Of a stretch of 62,351 nucleotides of DNA, positions 43,002 through 52,245 are shown one piece after another. The position numbers were made by a program, and so were the translations under genes. Source of the DNA: Deltaproteobacteria bacterium (lineage in GTDB: Bacteria > Desulfobacterota > DSM-4660 > Desulfatiglandales > Desulfatiglandaceae); the NCBI GenBank assembly GCA_022340265.1, contig JAJDOH010000123.1, forward strand, positions 1 through 62,351. Direction: 5' to 3'. The notes beneath the pieces are model-generated. The model was not told where the DNA came from and did no database searches. It was given only the letters and a program-made list of their open reading frames with translations. How positions within the stretch are numbered: the first letter of the stretch is position 1; the number at the start of each line of letters is the position of its first letter.

Positions 43002-44000
43002 ATGCTTCCCTTGTTGAAGATAGGCAATCTCTCACTCAAAAATCACCTCATCATGGCCCCCATGGCGGGCATCACCAACCCGCCGTTTCGTTTGATCGCC
43101 AAACGACTGGGGGCCGGCCTTGTGGTCACCGAGATGGTCAGTGCCGTGGGGCTTTCCCGGAACCACGAAAAAACATTGCGATACCTTAAGGGCGATCCGG
43201 AGGAAAAACCCCTTTCAGTACAGATATTCGGCGCGGAACCACAGATTATGGCCATTGCGGCTGAAACGGCCATTGAAAGGGGCGCCGACATGGTGGACAT
43301 CAATATGGGGTGTCCCGCCAGAAAGGTGGTCAAGAACGGCTCCGGCGGGGGCTTACTTCGAAACCCGGCCGCGGTGCAAAAAATGGTGACGGCCGTCCGA
43401 AAAGCCTGCACGGTCCCGTTAACCGTGAAAATACGGGCCGGGTGGTCGGCCGGGGAAGCTAATTTTCGTGAAATCGCCGGCATTATAGCGGATTGCGGTG
43501 CCGATGCCGTCACCGTCCACCCCAGGTTTGTCAACCAGGGGTTCTCCGGCCATGCGGATTGGCGGATCATCAAGGAGATAAAAGAGAAATTAAGCATTCC
43601 CGTCATCGGCAACGGCGATGTGTTTAAACCGGAACTGGCCCTTCAAATGCGAGCGGAAACGGGATGTGACGGGGTGATGATCGGCCGGGGGGCCCTGGGG
43701 AACCCTTGGATTTTCAGGCAGATTCTGGATCTCGAAAAAGGCCTTGAAGCACATCCGCCTGAACTCTCCGAGAGAAAAGAAGTCATCCTTTCCCATTTCA
43801 CCCATCTCTCACAAATAATTGGTGAAGACAGAGCCTCTAAATTGATGCGCGGCCAACTTTTGTGGTATACGAAGGGGCTGCCCCACAGCAGCCGGTTTCG
43901 CGGTGCCTTTACCGGTATCAGGGATGTCCATACCATGATGGCGACACTGGGCCGGTATTTTGAGACGCTTATGGAAAACCAGGAAAATGTCAGGAGATAA
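43002..44000 (+). CDS. dusB: tRNA-dihydrouridine synthase (DusB-like)
   Basis: This 332-residue FMN enzyme has the Dus TIM barrel: MAPMAGITNPPFRLIAK at the start, the active-site Cys in VDINMGCPARKVVKNGSGG, VKIRAGW, VHPRFVNQGFSGHADW (PRTRxQ equivalent altered to PRFVNQ), IGNGDVF and DGVMIGRGALGNPW. It reduces uridines of the tRNA D-loop. It resembles the DusB/NifR3 group by length. The gene follows brnA by 22 bases and precedes ispH by six. Confidence 0.93.
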   Translation: MLPLLKIGNLSLKNHLIMAPMAGITNPPFRLIAKRLGAGLVVTEMVSAVGLSRNHEKTLRYLKGDPEEKPLSVQIFGAEPQIMAIAAETAIERGADMVDINMGCPARKVVKNGSGGGLLRNPAAVQKMVTAVRKACTVPLTVKIRAGWSAGEANFREIAGIIADCGADAVTVHPRFVNQGFSGHADWRIIKEIKEKLSIPVIGNGDVFKPELALQMRAETGCDGVMIGRGALGNPWIFRQILDLEKGLEAHPPELSERKEVILSHFTHLSQIIGEDRASKLMRGQLLWYTKGLPHSSRFRGAFTGIRDVHTMMATLGRYFETLMENQENVRR

Positions 44001-44006
44001 CGCACA

Positions 44007-45725
44007 ATGAAAGTGATCTTGGCCAAGACAGCGGGTTTCTGCATGGGCGTGCGGCGTGCCATGGAAATGGTCATGGCGGAATCCAACAAAAAGGAAGGCC
44101 CCCTGTTTACCTTTGGACCGCTTATTCACAACAAACAGGTGCTGGACCTCCTTGAGGCCAAAGGCATAAAAGCCACTGATGACACCACGGGGCTGAGCGC
44201 CGGCCGAATCCTGATCCGAGCCCATGGCATTCCGCCCCGGCAACGGGAGATGCTACAGAATTCGGGACTCAAAGTCATTGATGCCACCTGCCCCAAGGTC
44301 ACCCGTGTACAGGCCATTATTCGGCACCAGTCCAACAAGGACCGTTCCACCATCATCGTGGGCGATAAAGACCACGCAGAGGTGATCGGCCTGATGGGCT
44401 ACAGCAAGAACCCCGCCCACCTCATCGAGAAGAAATCGGATGTGGCAAATCTTCCGCAACTGGAACGCCCCTTTGTGGTGGCCCAAACCACCCAGGATGC
44501 TGAAGACTTCAAGGAAATCGTCGCTGCTCTGCAGGTAAGGTTTCCGGATATTCAGGTGTTTGACACCATCTGTGATGCCACCCATGAACGCCAGGCGGAA
44601 GTGCGCACTTTCAAAAGCCAGGTGGAAGGGGTGGTTGTGGTGGGCGGTTATCACAGTGCCAACACCCAGCGGCTGGCCAAGATCTCCGAAGAAGAACATC
44701 TTCCCACCTTTCACGTGGAAACGGAAAAAGAACTGCCCCGCGAGGCCCTTTCCCGAATGAAGATCATCGGTCTTACGGCCGGCGCTTCCACCCCTCACTG
44801 GCTCATCAAAAACGTCATGCAGGAAATTGAAGCCATTCAAGCCGAGAGGGAAACGCCTTTCGTCCACGGGGTCAGGCTGGTTTTTCGGTTTCTGATGCTC
44901 AGCAACCTGGCCGCAGCGGTGGGCGCCTTCAGTTTTGCCGGTGCGGTTATGCATCTTGCGGGTGGAAGGACGGGACTGGTATTCCCTTTGATGGCAACCC
45001 TTTACATTTATGCCATGCATGTTTTTAACCGATTTCTGGACAAAGGCGCGGCCTCCTATAACGACCCTGACCGGGCCGCTTTTCAAAGGGAGCACAAACC
45101 GTTGTTAATCCTCATGGGGTCCCTTGCCATGGGCACCGCTCTGATATTATCCATCATTGCGGGATTTGGCACGTTTATGGCTTTGGTGGGCTTGAGTCTC
45201 CTGGGAGTCGTTTACAGCATCCCGTTGATTCCCGAAGGGGCTGGAAATCGTTACCGATTTGTCAAAATCAAAGACATTCCCGGTTCCCGAAGTCTGTCCG
45301 AAGCACTTGCCTGGGTAGCCGTCATGGTGTTTCTGCCCCTTTTCAGTCATTCATCGGATTCCCTTATCATTGTCTTCGTTACCGCCATTGTTGTCTTTTC
45401 GTTCAGTTACGCCAGGGCCATCCTTTTCAGCTTGTTTCAGCTTCAGGGTGACCTGATGGTGGGCACGGAGACCTTGCCCATCACACTGGGTGAAAAAAGG
45501 ACGATTTCGCTTTTTAAGAAAATCCTTTTGGGCACGGCTCTCCTACTGGTATTCAGCAGCATTTCGGGTCTGGTCAGTCCCATTTTTTTCATGATGCTCA
45601 TCCCTCTTTTGACCCTGCTTTTGTGTCTGTACACTTATGAAAAGCAATGGCTTTCCCCCGGAATTGTTCTGGAAGGTCTGGTGGAAGGCAACTTCCTGTT
45701 GGCAGGGATTGTTGTTTTGATGTAG
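44007..45725 (+). CDS. ispH: IspH fused to a UbiA-like prenyltransferase domain
   Basis: Residues 1-280 are a complete HMBPP reductase (IspH): the three cluster Cys in TAGFCMGVRRAME, DATCPKVTRVQ and DTICDATHERQAEV, plus LIHNKQV and GDKDHAEVIGLMGY with substrate-binding His. IspH makes IPP and DMAPP, the last step of the MEP pathway. Residues 290-572 are a polytopic membrane domain with UbiA-like landmarks: NRFLDKGAASYNDPDR for the first Asp-rich motif and LQGDLMVGTETLPITLG for the second. Both are partly degenerate (NR for ND; the first Asp of the second motif is Gln). The fusion is unusual; normal IspH ends near residue 285. The frame has no visible break between domains. It starts the hopanoid block. 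Confidence 0.85.
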   Translation: MKVILAKTAGFCMGVRRAMEMVMAESNKKEGPLFTFGPLIHNKQVLDLLEAKGIKATDDTTGLSAGRILIRAHGIPPRQREMLQNSGLKVIDATCPKVTRVQAIIRHQSNKDRSTIIVGDKDHAEVIGLMGYSKNPAHLIEKKSDVANLPQLERPFVVAQTTQDAEDFKEIVAALQVRFPDIQVFDTICDATHERQAEVRTFKSQVEGVVVVGGYHSANTQRLAKISEEEHLPTFHVETEKELPREALSRMKIIGLTAGASTPHWLIKNVMQEIEAIQAERETPFVHGVRLVFRFLMLSNLAAAVGAFSFAGAVMHLAGGRTGLVFPLMATLYIYAMHVFNRFLDKGAASYNDPDRAAFQREHKPLLILMGSLAMGTALILSIIAGFGTFMALVGLSLLGVVYSIPLIPEGAGNRYRFVKIKDIPGSRSLSEALAWVAVMVFLPLFSHSSDSLIIVFVTAIVVFSFSYARAILFSLFQLQGDLMVGTETLPITLGEKRTISLFKKILLGTALLLVFSSISGLVSPIFFMMLIPLLTLLLCLYTYEKQWLSPGIVLEGLVEGNFLLAGIVVLM

Positions 45726-45736
45726 ACCATCTGAAA

Positions 45737-46573
45737 ATGGCAGCCATAAGCGTTATTATTCCGACTTTCAACCGTGCCGCAAAGGTGGTCCGCGCAATTT
45801 CGTCGGTCCTCTATCAGCGATTTAGAGACTATGAACTCATCGTTGTGGATGATGGGTCCACGGACGAAATTGAAAAAATGCTGCACCCGTTTAAAGGCCG
45901 CATCCGGTATGTGGTTCACAGGGTCAATCAAGGGGTTTCGGCGGCACGAAATACAGGGATTGCAGCGTCTACGGCCCCATTGATCGCTTTCCTCGATTCA
46001 GATGACTATTGGCTTCCTGAAAAACTGGGAGTACAAACGGCATTTTTTGATAAAAACCCCGATGCCGTCATCTGCCAGACAGAGGAGACGTGGATCAGAA
46101 ACGGGAAACGCGTCAATCCGGGAAAGCGGCATTTGAAACCTTCCGGCAACATCTTTGAACCTTCACTGGCGCTTTGTCTGGTAAGCCCCTCAGCGGTGAT
46201 GCTCAAACGAGCGCTTCTTGAGGAAGTCGGCGTGTTTGATGAAGATCTGCCGGCCTGTGAAGATTACGATCTGTGGCTGCGGATTGCCTGCCGTTACCCG
46301 GTATATCTGATTCGGCAAAGCCTCGTCATCAAAGAAGGCGGCCACCCGGATCAGTTGTCCGGCCGCTATAAGGGGATGGACCGATTCAGGATCAAGGCAC
46401 TGGTGAAATTGCTTCGGACAGGCCCGCTTAATGCATTACAGAAAAAAGCCGTATTGGAACAACTTTCCCGAAAATGCCACATCTACGGAACCGGTTGCCT
46501 GAAACGGGGCAAAAAAAATGAGGCGTCCTATTACCTTGAACTTCCATCAAAATTTAATTCACACACAGGTTAA
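45737..46573 (+). CDS. Family 2 glycosyltransferase
   Basis: This 278-residue GT-A enzyme has the family opening ISVIIPTFNRAAKVVRAISSVL, the nucleotide-binding LIVVDDGSTDE, the DxD-type FLDSDDYW and the acceptor-side EDYDLWLRIA. The frame opens upstream, but ATG 45737 fits the N-terminus. It lies between ispH and hpnB and may add a sugar to a lipid or hopanoid, although the donor and acceptor cannot be told. It has no membrane segment. Confidence 0.85.
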   Translation: MAAISVIIPTFNRAAKVVRAISSVLYQRFRDYELIVVDDGSTDEIEKMLHPFKGRIRYVVHRVNQGVSAARNTGIAASTAPLIAFLDSDDYWLPEKLGVQTAFFDKNPDAVICQTEETWIRNGKRVNPGKRHLKPSGNIFEPSLALCLVSPSAVMLKRALLEEVGVFDEDLPACEDYDLWLRIACRYPVYLIRQSLVIKEGGHPDQLSGRYKGMDRFRIKALVKLLRTGPLNALQKKAVLEQLSRKCHIYGTGCLKRGKKNEASYYLELPSKFNSHTG

Positions 46574-46579
46574 AAACCC

Positions 46580-47692
46580 ATGTTGTTGACCCTGCTGACC
46601 CTTCTGGGAGCCTCTTTGTGGTTCATCATGCTCCTGCTGCCCTGGCGGCCGTGGTCCACCCGGGAATTCCTGAATGGCGAGCCGGATGGCAATAGCGAAG
46701 ATTTGGGCGATATCACGGTGCTGATTCCGGCAAGAAATGAGGCAAAGTTCATTCAGACCACACTGGCAGGTATCAAAGCGCAAGGAATAAATGTCAAGGT
46801 GATCCTGGTGGACGATCAATCAGAGGACGAAACAGCGGTCTTGGCCGGGAAAGTGCTCGACACCCGGCTTAAAATTGTTTCGGGCAGGCCCCTTCCCGAC
46901 GGGTGGAGCGGTAAATTGTGGGCGCTTCACCAGGGATTTCAACAGGTGGAAACACCCCTTGTTCTTCTGCTGGATGCGGATATCGAGCTTCAATCGGGCA
47001 TTCTTTCAGGACTTCGCCGGAAAATGTTGAAAGAAGACGTCCATCTGCTTTCCCTGATGGCATTTCTTCGCATGGTTTCCCCTTGGGAGAAACTGCTGAT
47101 GCCGGCTTTTATCTACTTTTTCAAGTTGCTCTACCCGTTTCGGCTTTCCAATTCAGCACACCCCTGGGTGGCCGCCGCCGCCGGCGGTTGCATTCTGATG
47201 AAAACCCGTATGCTCAAAGCCATGGGCGGGTTCGAAGCCATACGGGGAGAGCTGATCGATGACTGCGCGCTGGCACGACAGGTTAAGCGGATGGGCGGCC
47301 GCACCTGGATCGGACTAACCCACTCCACCAAAAGCCTTCGTGCCTATGATCGACTCGGGGTAATCTGGCGCATGGTGGCCAGGACCGCCTTTCATCAACT
47401 GCGCTACTCCACCACCCTGCTGTTGCTGTTGACCGGCGTCATGACCCTCATGTTCGGCATCCCCGTCGTCGGACTCTTTTTTCCATCCTTCAGCGCCGGG
47501 ATTTTAGCTGTCTTCGGCCTCCTGTTTATGGTGCTGGGCTACATACCCACTTTGAGGTTTTACCGTTTGAACTGGAAATGGGCCTTTTTCATGCCGCTGA
47601 TCGGGATGCTTTTTCTGGCCATGACCTGGACGTCAGCTATCCGTTACTGGCAAGGGAAGGGGGCGGAATGGAAAGGAAGGGCCTATTTGTAA
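46580..47692 (+). CDS. hpnB: Hopanoid-associated glycosyltransferase HpnB
   Basis: This 370-residue membrane glycosyltransferase has an N-terminal membrane helix, the GT2 core ITVLIPARNEAKFIQTTL, VILVDDQSEDET, the characteristic PLPDGWSGKLWALHQG, LLLDADIELQ, and GGFEAIRGELIDDCALARQVK. Several membrane helices close it. These are marks of the HpnB family found in hopanoid loci. Its exact reaction in hopanoid decoration is not fully settled. It starts six bases after the GT2 gene. Confidence 0.85.
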   Translation: MLLTLLTLLGASLWFIMLLLPWRPWSTREFLNGEPDGNSEDLGDITVLIPARNEAKFIQTTLAGIKAQGINVKVILVDDQSEDETAVLAGKVLDTRLKIVSGRPLPDGWSGKLWALHQGFQQVETPLVLLLDADIELQSGILSGLRRKMLKEDVHLLSLMAFLRMVSPWEKLLMPAFIYFFKLLYPFRLSNSAHPWVAAAAGGCILMKTRMLKAMGGFEAIRGELIDDCALARQVKRMGGRTWIGLTHSTKSLRAYDRLGVIWRMVARTAFHQLRYSTTLLLLLTGVMTLMFGIPVVGLFFPSFSAGILAVFGLLFMVLGYIPTLRFYRLNWKWAFFMPLIGMLFLAMTWTSAIRYWQGKGAEWKGRAYL

Positions 47693-47711
47693 TTGCGGAT
47701 CGCGGATTACC
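47691..47711. repeat. Second copy of the GATTGCGGAT-type repeat
   Basis: AATTGCGGATCGCGGATTAC follows the hpnB stop directly and resembles the left arm of the repeat at 20646-20686 (GATTGCGGATTACGGATT). The 174-base gap to hpnN holds no other clear feature. A frame ending just at the hpnN ATG (ATG at about 47815, 18 codons) is probably chance. Confidence 0.35.
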
Positions 47712-47866
47712 GTCTTGACACGAACCACCGGTTTTCCTACACTTCTCCAACAAACCGGAAGGGCTGATCGCGAAGGCTTTTTCCGAATTCAACCCTTTTA
47801 TCTCGCAATCAAAATGGATATAGCATCCCTGATCAAAAACCTGGGGCTGCGAACAGCCAGGATCGC

Positions 47867-50623
47867 ATGAACCGCCCTTCCAAAAAACGGGAATACATCG
47901 CCCTGCGTATACTCTGGCGCCTGGTGCACCATTACCCCGTTATCCTCATATTGTCCGGGCTGGCCGTAGCCCTGATTTCGGCGTGGGGTGCCACTTATTT
48001 TCTACACCTCAACAGTAATCAGGACAGTCTCGTCTCACCATCGGTCCCCTTTCAAAAACGGTATCTGGAGAATCTCAAGAATTTTGGCGACCAGGAATAT
48101 CTTTTCGTGGTCATACAGACCGGCGGAACCAAAGAGGGAAAAATGCGGGCCGCCCAATTCGCCGAACGCCTCAATGCCCGTCTGCAAAAATATCCGGACC
48201 TGGTTCAGGCGGTCTATTATCGTGTTTCGCCTGACGATCTGGGAAATGGCGTGCTCCTTTTTGCTTCGCCGGAAGAAGCCCGAACGCTCACGCACATCAT
48301 CTCTTTTATAGCCCCCTATCTGGATCAATGGTTTAAAGACGGTTCTCTGACGGGCCTTTTCAACATCATGGCGGATCTGTTGGGTGGCGCGGGGCCAACC
48401 CGCAATAAGGGAGACATTCGGAAAACAACCGGGATGGCGGACATGGACCCGGCCCTCCTGGGGAAAGCACTCGGATTTTTAAAAAATTTCCTCATGAAAG
48501 TGGATAAGGCGGCATCGGGTAAAAAGCTTGACGGTTCGTTGTTCGATCTTACAAAGGGTCAGGGGGAGTATTTCTTTACCAGGTCGGGACGACTCCTGGT
48601 CATGCGTATCCTGCCAATCAAAAATTTCGGTGTTCTGGATGTGATCGGCAAACCGCTTGCGGCGGTGCGAGGCGCCATTGAAGCCACTCGCGCGGAATTC
48701 CCCGGCCTGCAGGTGGGGCTGACCGGACGGCCGGCGCTGCAGGCAGACGAAATGGAGACCACGAACCGGGACATGACGAGGGCTGCCGTCATTTCGGTAA
48801 TCTGCATCGGCATCTTGTTCATGATTGTCCTGCATGGGTGGTTGAGGCCGTTTCTGGTACTGTTTTCACTGGCGATGGCCACGGCGTGGACCTTCGGATT
48901 TGCCACGGTTACCGTTGGAGAACTAAACCTGCTATCCGTGATTTTTGCCCTGGTGCTGGTGGGCATCGGTGTCGATTTCGGTATTCACGTGGTGATGCGG
49001 TACGTGGAAGCGCACGGCAAGGGCCTCGGTGTGGAAGATGCCGTTCAAGCATCTTTGTTCCGGACCGGTCCGGGCGTGATTCTGGGCGCCCTCACGTCGG
49101 TGTGCGCTTTTTACTCGGTCCTAGGGTCTGATTTCATTGGTCTGGGACAATTGGGACTCATTGGCGGTACCGGGGTGCTTTTCTGCCTGGTAGCCATGAT
49201 GGTTCTGCTTCCCGCCATGCTGCTGTTGGCCGGGAAGAAAAGGCTTTTTCCTTCTTCAATGCCCAGAATAATGGCCATGCCGCTGCTGGAGCGTTTTTTT
49301 AAGTATCCCAAGGGAGTGCTCGCATTTCTGCTGGTTTTGACGCTTCTGGCCCTTCCTGGAATTTTCAAGGTTCAGTTCAATTACAATCTGCTGGAGCTTC
49401 AGGCCAGGGGGCTTGAATCCGTGGAATACGAAAGGCTACTGGTTGAAACCGCCGATGAATCCACCTGGTATGCCATTATTACCGCCGGGACATTGGAACA
49501 GGTGAGAGCGTTAACGAAAAAACTCATGGCCATCCCCGCCGTCGGTCGGGTGGAGAGCGTTCTTGATTTTATTCCCAACCGGCAGGAAGAAAAATCAGCG
49601 CAGTATGGTGAGACGGCCGGGGCCCTTGAAAAAATACCGGATCAACTGCCGCCCGAAAGTCCAGTCGACCGAACAAGGCTCAAAACGGCGCTTCTCCATT
49701 TACGCACCTCCCTGGAAAACCTGGAAGAAAAACTCTTTGTTGCAGGGGCCGGGCAGGAAATTGCACTTGTGGGGGAAAATATGGACGCCGTGGATTCGGC
49801 TGTCGAACAGCTGGATCAATATCCGGAACGGATGAGCCCTCTCCAAAATCTGGAAAAGTCGTTGCGGCGGGATATGGTCACATCCCTCAAGCAGTTGAAA
49901 CAATGGCTAAGCGCAAAAACGGTCACGCCGGAAAACCTTCCTGCGGGTTTGCGGGATCTATATGTGGGAAAGGACGGACGATTTCAAATCAAGGTAAGTC
50001 CCAAGGGGGACATATGGAATTTTGACGCCCTGGGACACTTTGTGGCGGACCTGCGAAAGGTGGACCCTCACGTGAGCGGCGTTCCCGTCGGGGTTTATGA
50101 ATCGGCGCGGCTGATGCACCGTACCTTTCTCCAAGCGGCAGCCCTGACCGTCGTGCTGGTTTGCCTGATACTGTGGGCTTATTCCCGTTCGGTGCGATAT
50201 GTGGTGCTTGCTATTTTACCTTTGGGCATTAGTATGTTATGGCTGCTGGAGTTGATGGGTTGGCTGGGGCTCGATTTCAATCTCGCCAATTTCTTTGCCA
50301 TACCCATACTCATTGCCATCGGAGTGGACGGCGGGGTTCACTTCCTGGCCCGTTGGCGGGAAATTGAGCCGTTGCTTGCCGACCGTCCTGTCCAGTCAGG
50401 GGTTGGCGGACTTTTTTATACGGGCACCCCAACCGCCGTGGCGCTCAGTTTTACCACGACCATGATCGGTTTCGGCGGCCTTTTATTCGCACACCACCGG
50501 GGGATGGCCAGTCTGGGCGCCATCATGGTTTTGGGTTCTCTGATGGGCATGCTGGCGTGTCTGTTTGTTTTGCCCCCCATCCTGAAGCTGATGGGGCGTT
50601 TTACAGGGAAACATAGGGATTAG
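47867..50623 (+). CDS. hpnN: Hopanoid-associated RND/MMPL transporter HpnN
   Basis: This 918-residue membrane protein has two equivalent halves of the MMPL/RND type: an N-terminal helix, a large periplasmic loop beginning LNSNQDSLVSPSVPFQKRYL, five helices with ALVLVGIGVDFGIHVVMRY, then a second periplasmic loop and five more helices with PILIAIGVDGGVHFLARW. This is the HpnN layout; HpnN moves hopanoids to the outer membrane in Rhodopseudomonas. It follows hpnB in the same direction and leads into two periplasmic protein genes. Confidence 0.88.
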   Translation: MNRPSKKREYIALRILWRLVHHYPVILILSGLAVALISAWGATYFLHLNSNQDSLVSPSVPFQKRYLENLKNFGDQEYLFVVIQTGGTKEGKMRAAQFAERLNARLQKYPDLVQAVYYRVSPDDLGNGVLLFASPEEARTLTHIISFIAPYLDQWFKDGSLTGLFNIMADLLGGAGPTRNKGDIRKTTGMADMDPALLGKALGFLKNFLMKVDKAASGKKLDGSLFDLTKGQGEYFFTRSGRLLVMRILPIKNFGVLDVIGKPLAAVRGAIEATRAEFPGLQVGLTGRPALQADEMETTNRDMTRAAVISVICIGILFMIVLHGWLRPFLVLFSLAMATAWTFGFATVTVGELNLLSVIFALVLVGIGVDFGIHVVMRYVEAHGKGLGVEDAVQASLFRTGPGVILGALTSVCAFYSVLGSDFIGLGQLGLIGGTGVLFCLVAMMVLLPAMLLLAGKKRLFPSSMPRIMAMPLLERFFKYPKGVLAFLLVLTLLALPGIFKVQFNYNLLELQARGLESVEYERLLVETADESTWYAIITAGTLEQVRALTKKLMAIPAVGRVESVLDFIPNRQEEKSAQYGETAGALEKIPDQLPPESPVDRTRLKTALLHLRTSLENLEEKLFVAGAGQEIALVGENMDAVDSAVEQLDQYPERMSPLQNLEKSLRRDMVTSLKQLKQWLSAKTVTPENLPAGLRDLYVGKDGRFQIKVSPKGDIWNFDALGHFVADLRKVDPHVSGVPVGVYESARLMHRTFLQAAALTVVLVCLILWAYSRSVRYVVLAILPLGISMLWLLELMGWLGLDFNLANFFAIPILIAIGVDGGVHFLARWREIEPLLADRPVQSGVGGLFYTGTPTAVALSFTTTMIGFGGLLFAHHRGMASLGAIMVLGSLMGMLACLFVLPPILKLMGRFTGKHRD

Positions 50624-50647
50624 TAAAATGTACATGAGAGGATCACC

Positions 50648-51487
50648 ATGAAAAAATATTGGATTAGCGTTCTTTTATTTACCCTGTTTTTCTGCTTTGA
50701 CAATGGGTATGTTGAGGCGGAAAGTCTCGATTTCGCCGTGATCCAGCCGGGTCAGCCGGGAACGGAAGCGGAAGCGCGGCCGGTGATGGATGCGTTGGCT
50801 GATTACTTTCAAAGGAAATTGGGACCGGGGATAACGATTAAAGGGCGCTATTTTAACCAGCTGGAACCTGCACTGACATTTTTGAAAACATCGCCTCCAG
50901 CGTGGGGAATTGTTCAACTGGGCGTATACGCCGGGCATGCCGGCAATTTTAAAATGACCCCCATGGCCGCCACCCGGCCCGGCGGATTTACAAAAGATGT
51001 CTGGCGATTGATAGCCGGTCAGGACGCCGTATCAAAATGGCGGAACTTAAAGGGGAACGTCAGTGGAAACATGCTCTTTGAAACGAAATCCGCGGCCTGT
51101 CTGCTGTTTGGAATGCCATATGAAGGGCTGCCGTTTACCCTTGAAGGGACCTTTCGCCCCTTGCGGGATACGCGATCGGTTGTAAAAGGAAAAATTGCGG
51201 GAGTCGTGCTGGACCGGGTTCAGTATGAGACGGTCAAGACCATGTCCCTGGGCAGTAAAATCAAGGTATTGCATACCTCCCGTGAACTACCCACCAGCCC
51301 GGTGGTATGGTTCGGCACCCCCAACGGCACAACGAAAAAACTCGCCGGCCTGCTCCTGGGCATGAAGGAAGACCCAAATGCCGAAAAACTTCTGGCCCTT
51401 TTACAGACCGACGGTTTCGGCCCTGCGGATCCGGATCTGGCCAAATTCCATTTGGATGGAAAAACGGATGCTTGTTTTACGCCATAG
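50648..51487 (+). CDS. PhnD-like periplasmic binding protein
   Basis: This 279-residue protein has a signal peptide (KKYWISVLLFTLFFCFDNGYVEAE) and then resembles the phosphate/phosphonate-binding PhnD group: VIQPGQPGTEAEARPVMDALADYFQRKLG, WGIVQLGVYAGHAG, WRNLKGNVSGNM, and IAGVVLDRVQYETV. No phosphonate permease or ATPase is near. Being located between hpnN and hpnH, it may bind a hopanoid headgroup or a lipid in the periplasm, which is inference. It starts 25 bases after hpnN. Confidence 0.7.
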   Translation: MKKYWISVLLFTLFFCFDNGYVEAESLDFAVIQPGQPGTEAEARPVMDALADYFQRKLGPGITIKGRYFNQLEPALTFLKTSPPAWGIVQLGVYAGHAGNFKMTPMAATRPGGFTKDVWRLIAGQDAVSKWRNLKGNVSGNMLFETKSAACLLFGMPYEGLPFTLEGTFRPLRDTRSVVKGKIAGVVLDRVQYETVKTMSLGSKIKVLHTSRELPTSPVVWFGTPNGTTKKLAGLLLGMKEDPNAEKLLALLQTDGFGPADPDLAKFHLDGKTDACFTP

Positions 51488-52226
51488 TCTCTGGATTCTG
51501 TTTCTGTTACTGACCGCCTGCGCCCAAAGCCGGGATATGACCCTGCATGAAACGGCAGCTCCAAAAGTCCCCGGCGTGCCTGAAGAATTCCTGTTGCGGT
51601 CCCCTTGCACGCCGGAACAGATATTGTCTCTCGATGAGCAGCGTGAGCAGAACCCTGAAGCGGCCGTTCAGGCTGCCCGCTGCTATGCCGTGCCGGCTAG
51701 GGAAGGAAAAAGCAGTTCGGTGCGGCTCGAAAACGCCGTGAAAGGACGGAAATTGGCTGAAACAGCTGTTTTACATGATCCAAAAAATGCCGCCGCCCAC
51801 TATCTCGCTGCCTACCTGGCCGGTCTGGAAGCGGAAAACGACACCCTCAGAGGGTTGTCACTGGTACCGGTTATTGAGCGCGGCGCCATGGCGGCTTCCC
51901 GTCTGGACCCAGCCCTGGATCATGGAGGTCCGGACCGAATGCTGGGGGAGCTCTATCTGCGGGCACCTGACCCTCCGGTAAGCATCGGGGATCTGGACAA
52001 GGCCATTTTGCATTACCAGCGGGCTGTTTTGCAGGACCCCGATTTTGTTGAAAATCGACTGGGACTGGCGGAAGCTTACCTTGAAAACGAAGATCGGGAA
52101 GACGCCTGCGACCAGCTTCAACAGATTTTGACCCGTATGCCTCCCTGCAGTGGATGGGAACGCAGTTTGAAAAAGACCACGGATCTAATGAAGCGGCTCT
52201 GTGGAATGAAAACACACGGTAATTAA
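51468..52226 (+). CDS. TPR-type lipoprotein
   Basis: This 252-residue lipoprotein has a short hydrophobic start and lipobox LLLTAC, so Cys18 would be lipidated. The mature part contains TPR-like helical pairs: NAAAHYLAAYLAGLEAEND, GELYLRAPDPPVSIGDLDKAILHYQRAV and NRLGLAEAYLENEDREDACDQL. It resembles TatT-type T-components of TRAP systems in size. The start at 51468 (or 51456) overlaps the PhnD-like gene by 20 bases, so the two are coupled. It may form a periplasmic complex with it. Confidence 0.65.
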   Translation: MLVLRHSLWILFLLLTACAQSRDMTLHETAAPKVPGVPEEFLLRSPCTPEQILSLDEQREQNPEAAVQAARCYAVPAREGKSSSVRLENAVKGRKLAETAVLHDPKNAAAHYLAAYLAGLEAENDTLRGLSLVPVIERGAMAASRLDPALDHGGPDRMLGELYLRAPDPPVSIGDLDKAILHYQRAVLQDPDFVENRLGLAEAYLENEDREDACDQLQQILTRMPPCSGWERSLKKTTDLMKRLCGMKTHGN

Positions 52227-52245
52227 ACATAAGGAGTTGTATTAA

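Noticed and set aside
42220-43035. A 271-codon minus-strand open frame across brnTA
   Set aside because: Its translation is Ser/Arg-rich without motifs, it covers two clear plus-strand genes, and it lacks a ribosome site. It is a shadow of the brnTA genes.
47815-47871. An 18-codon frame ending at the hpnN start
   Set aside because: It is too short, without a ribosome site or resemblance to known leader peptides.
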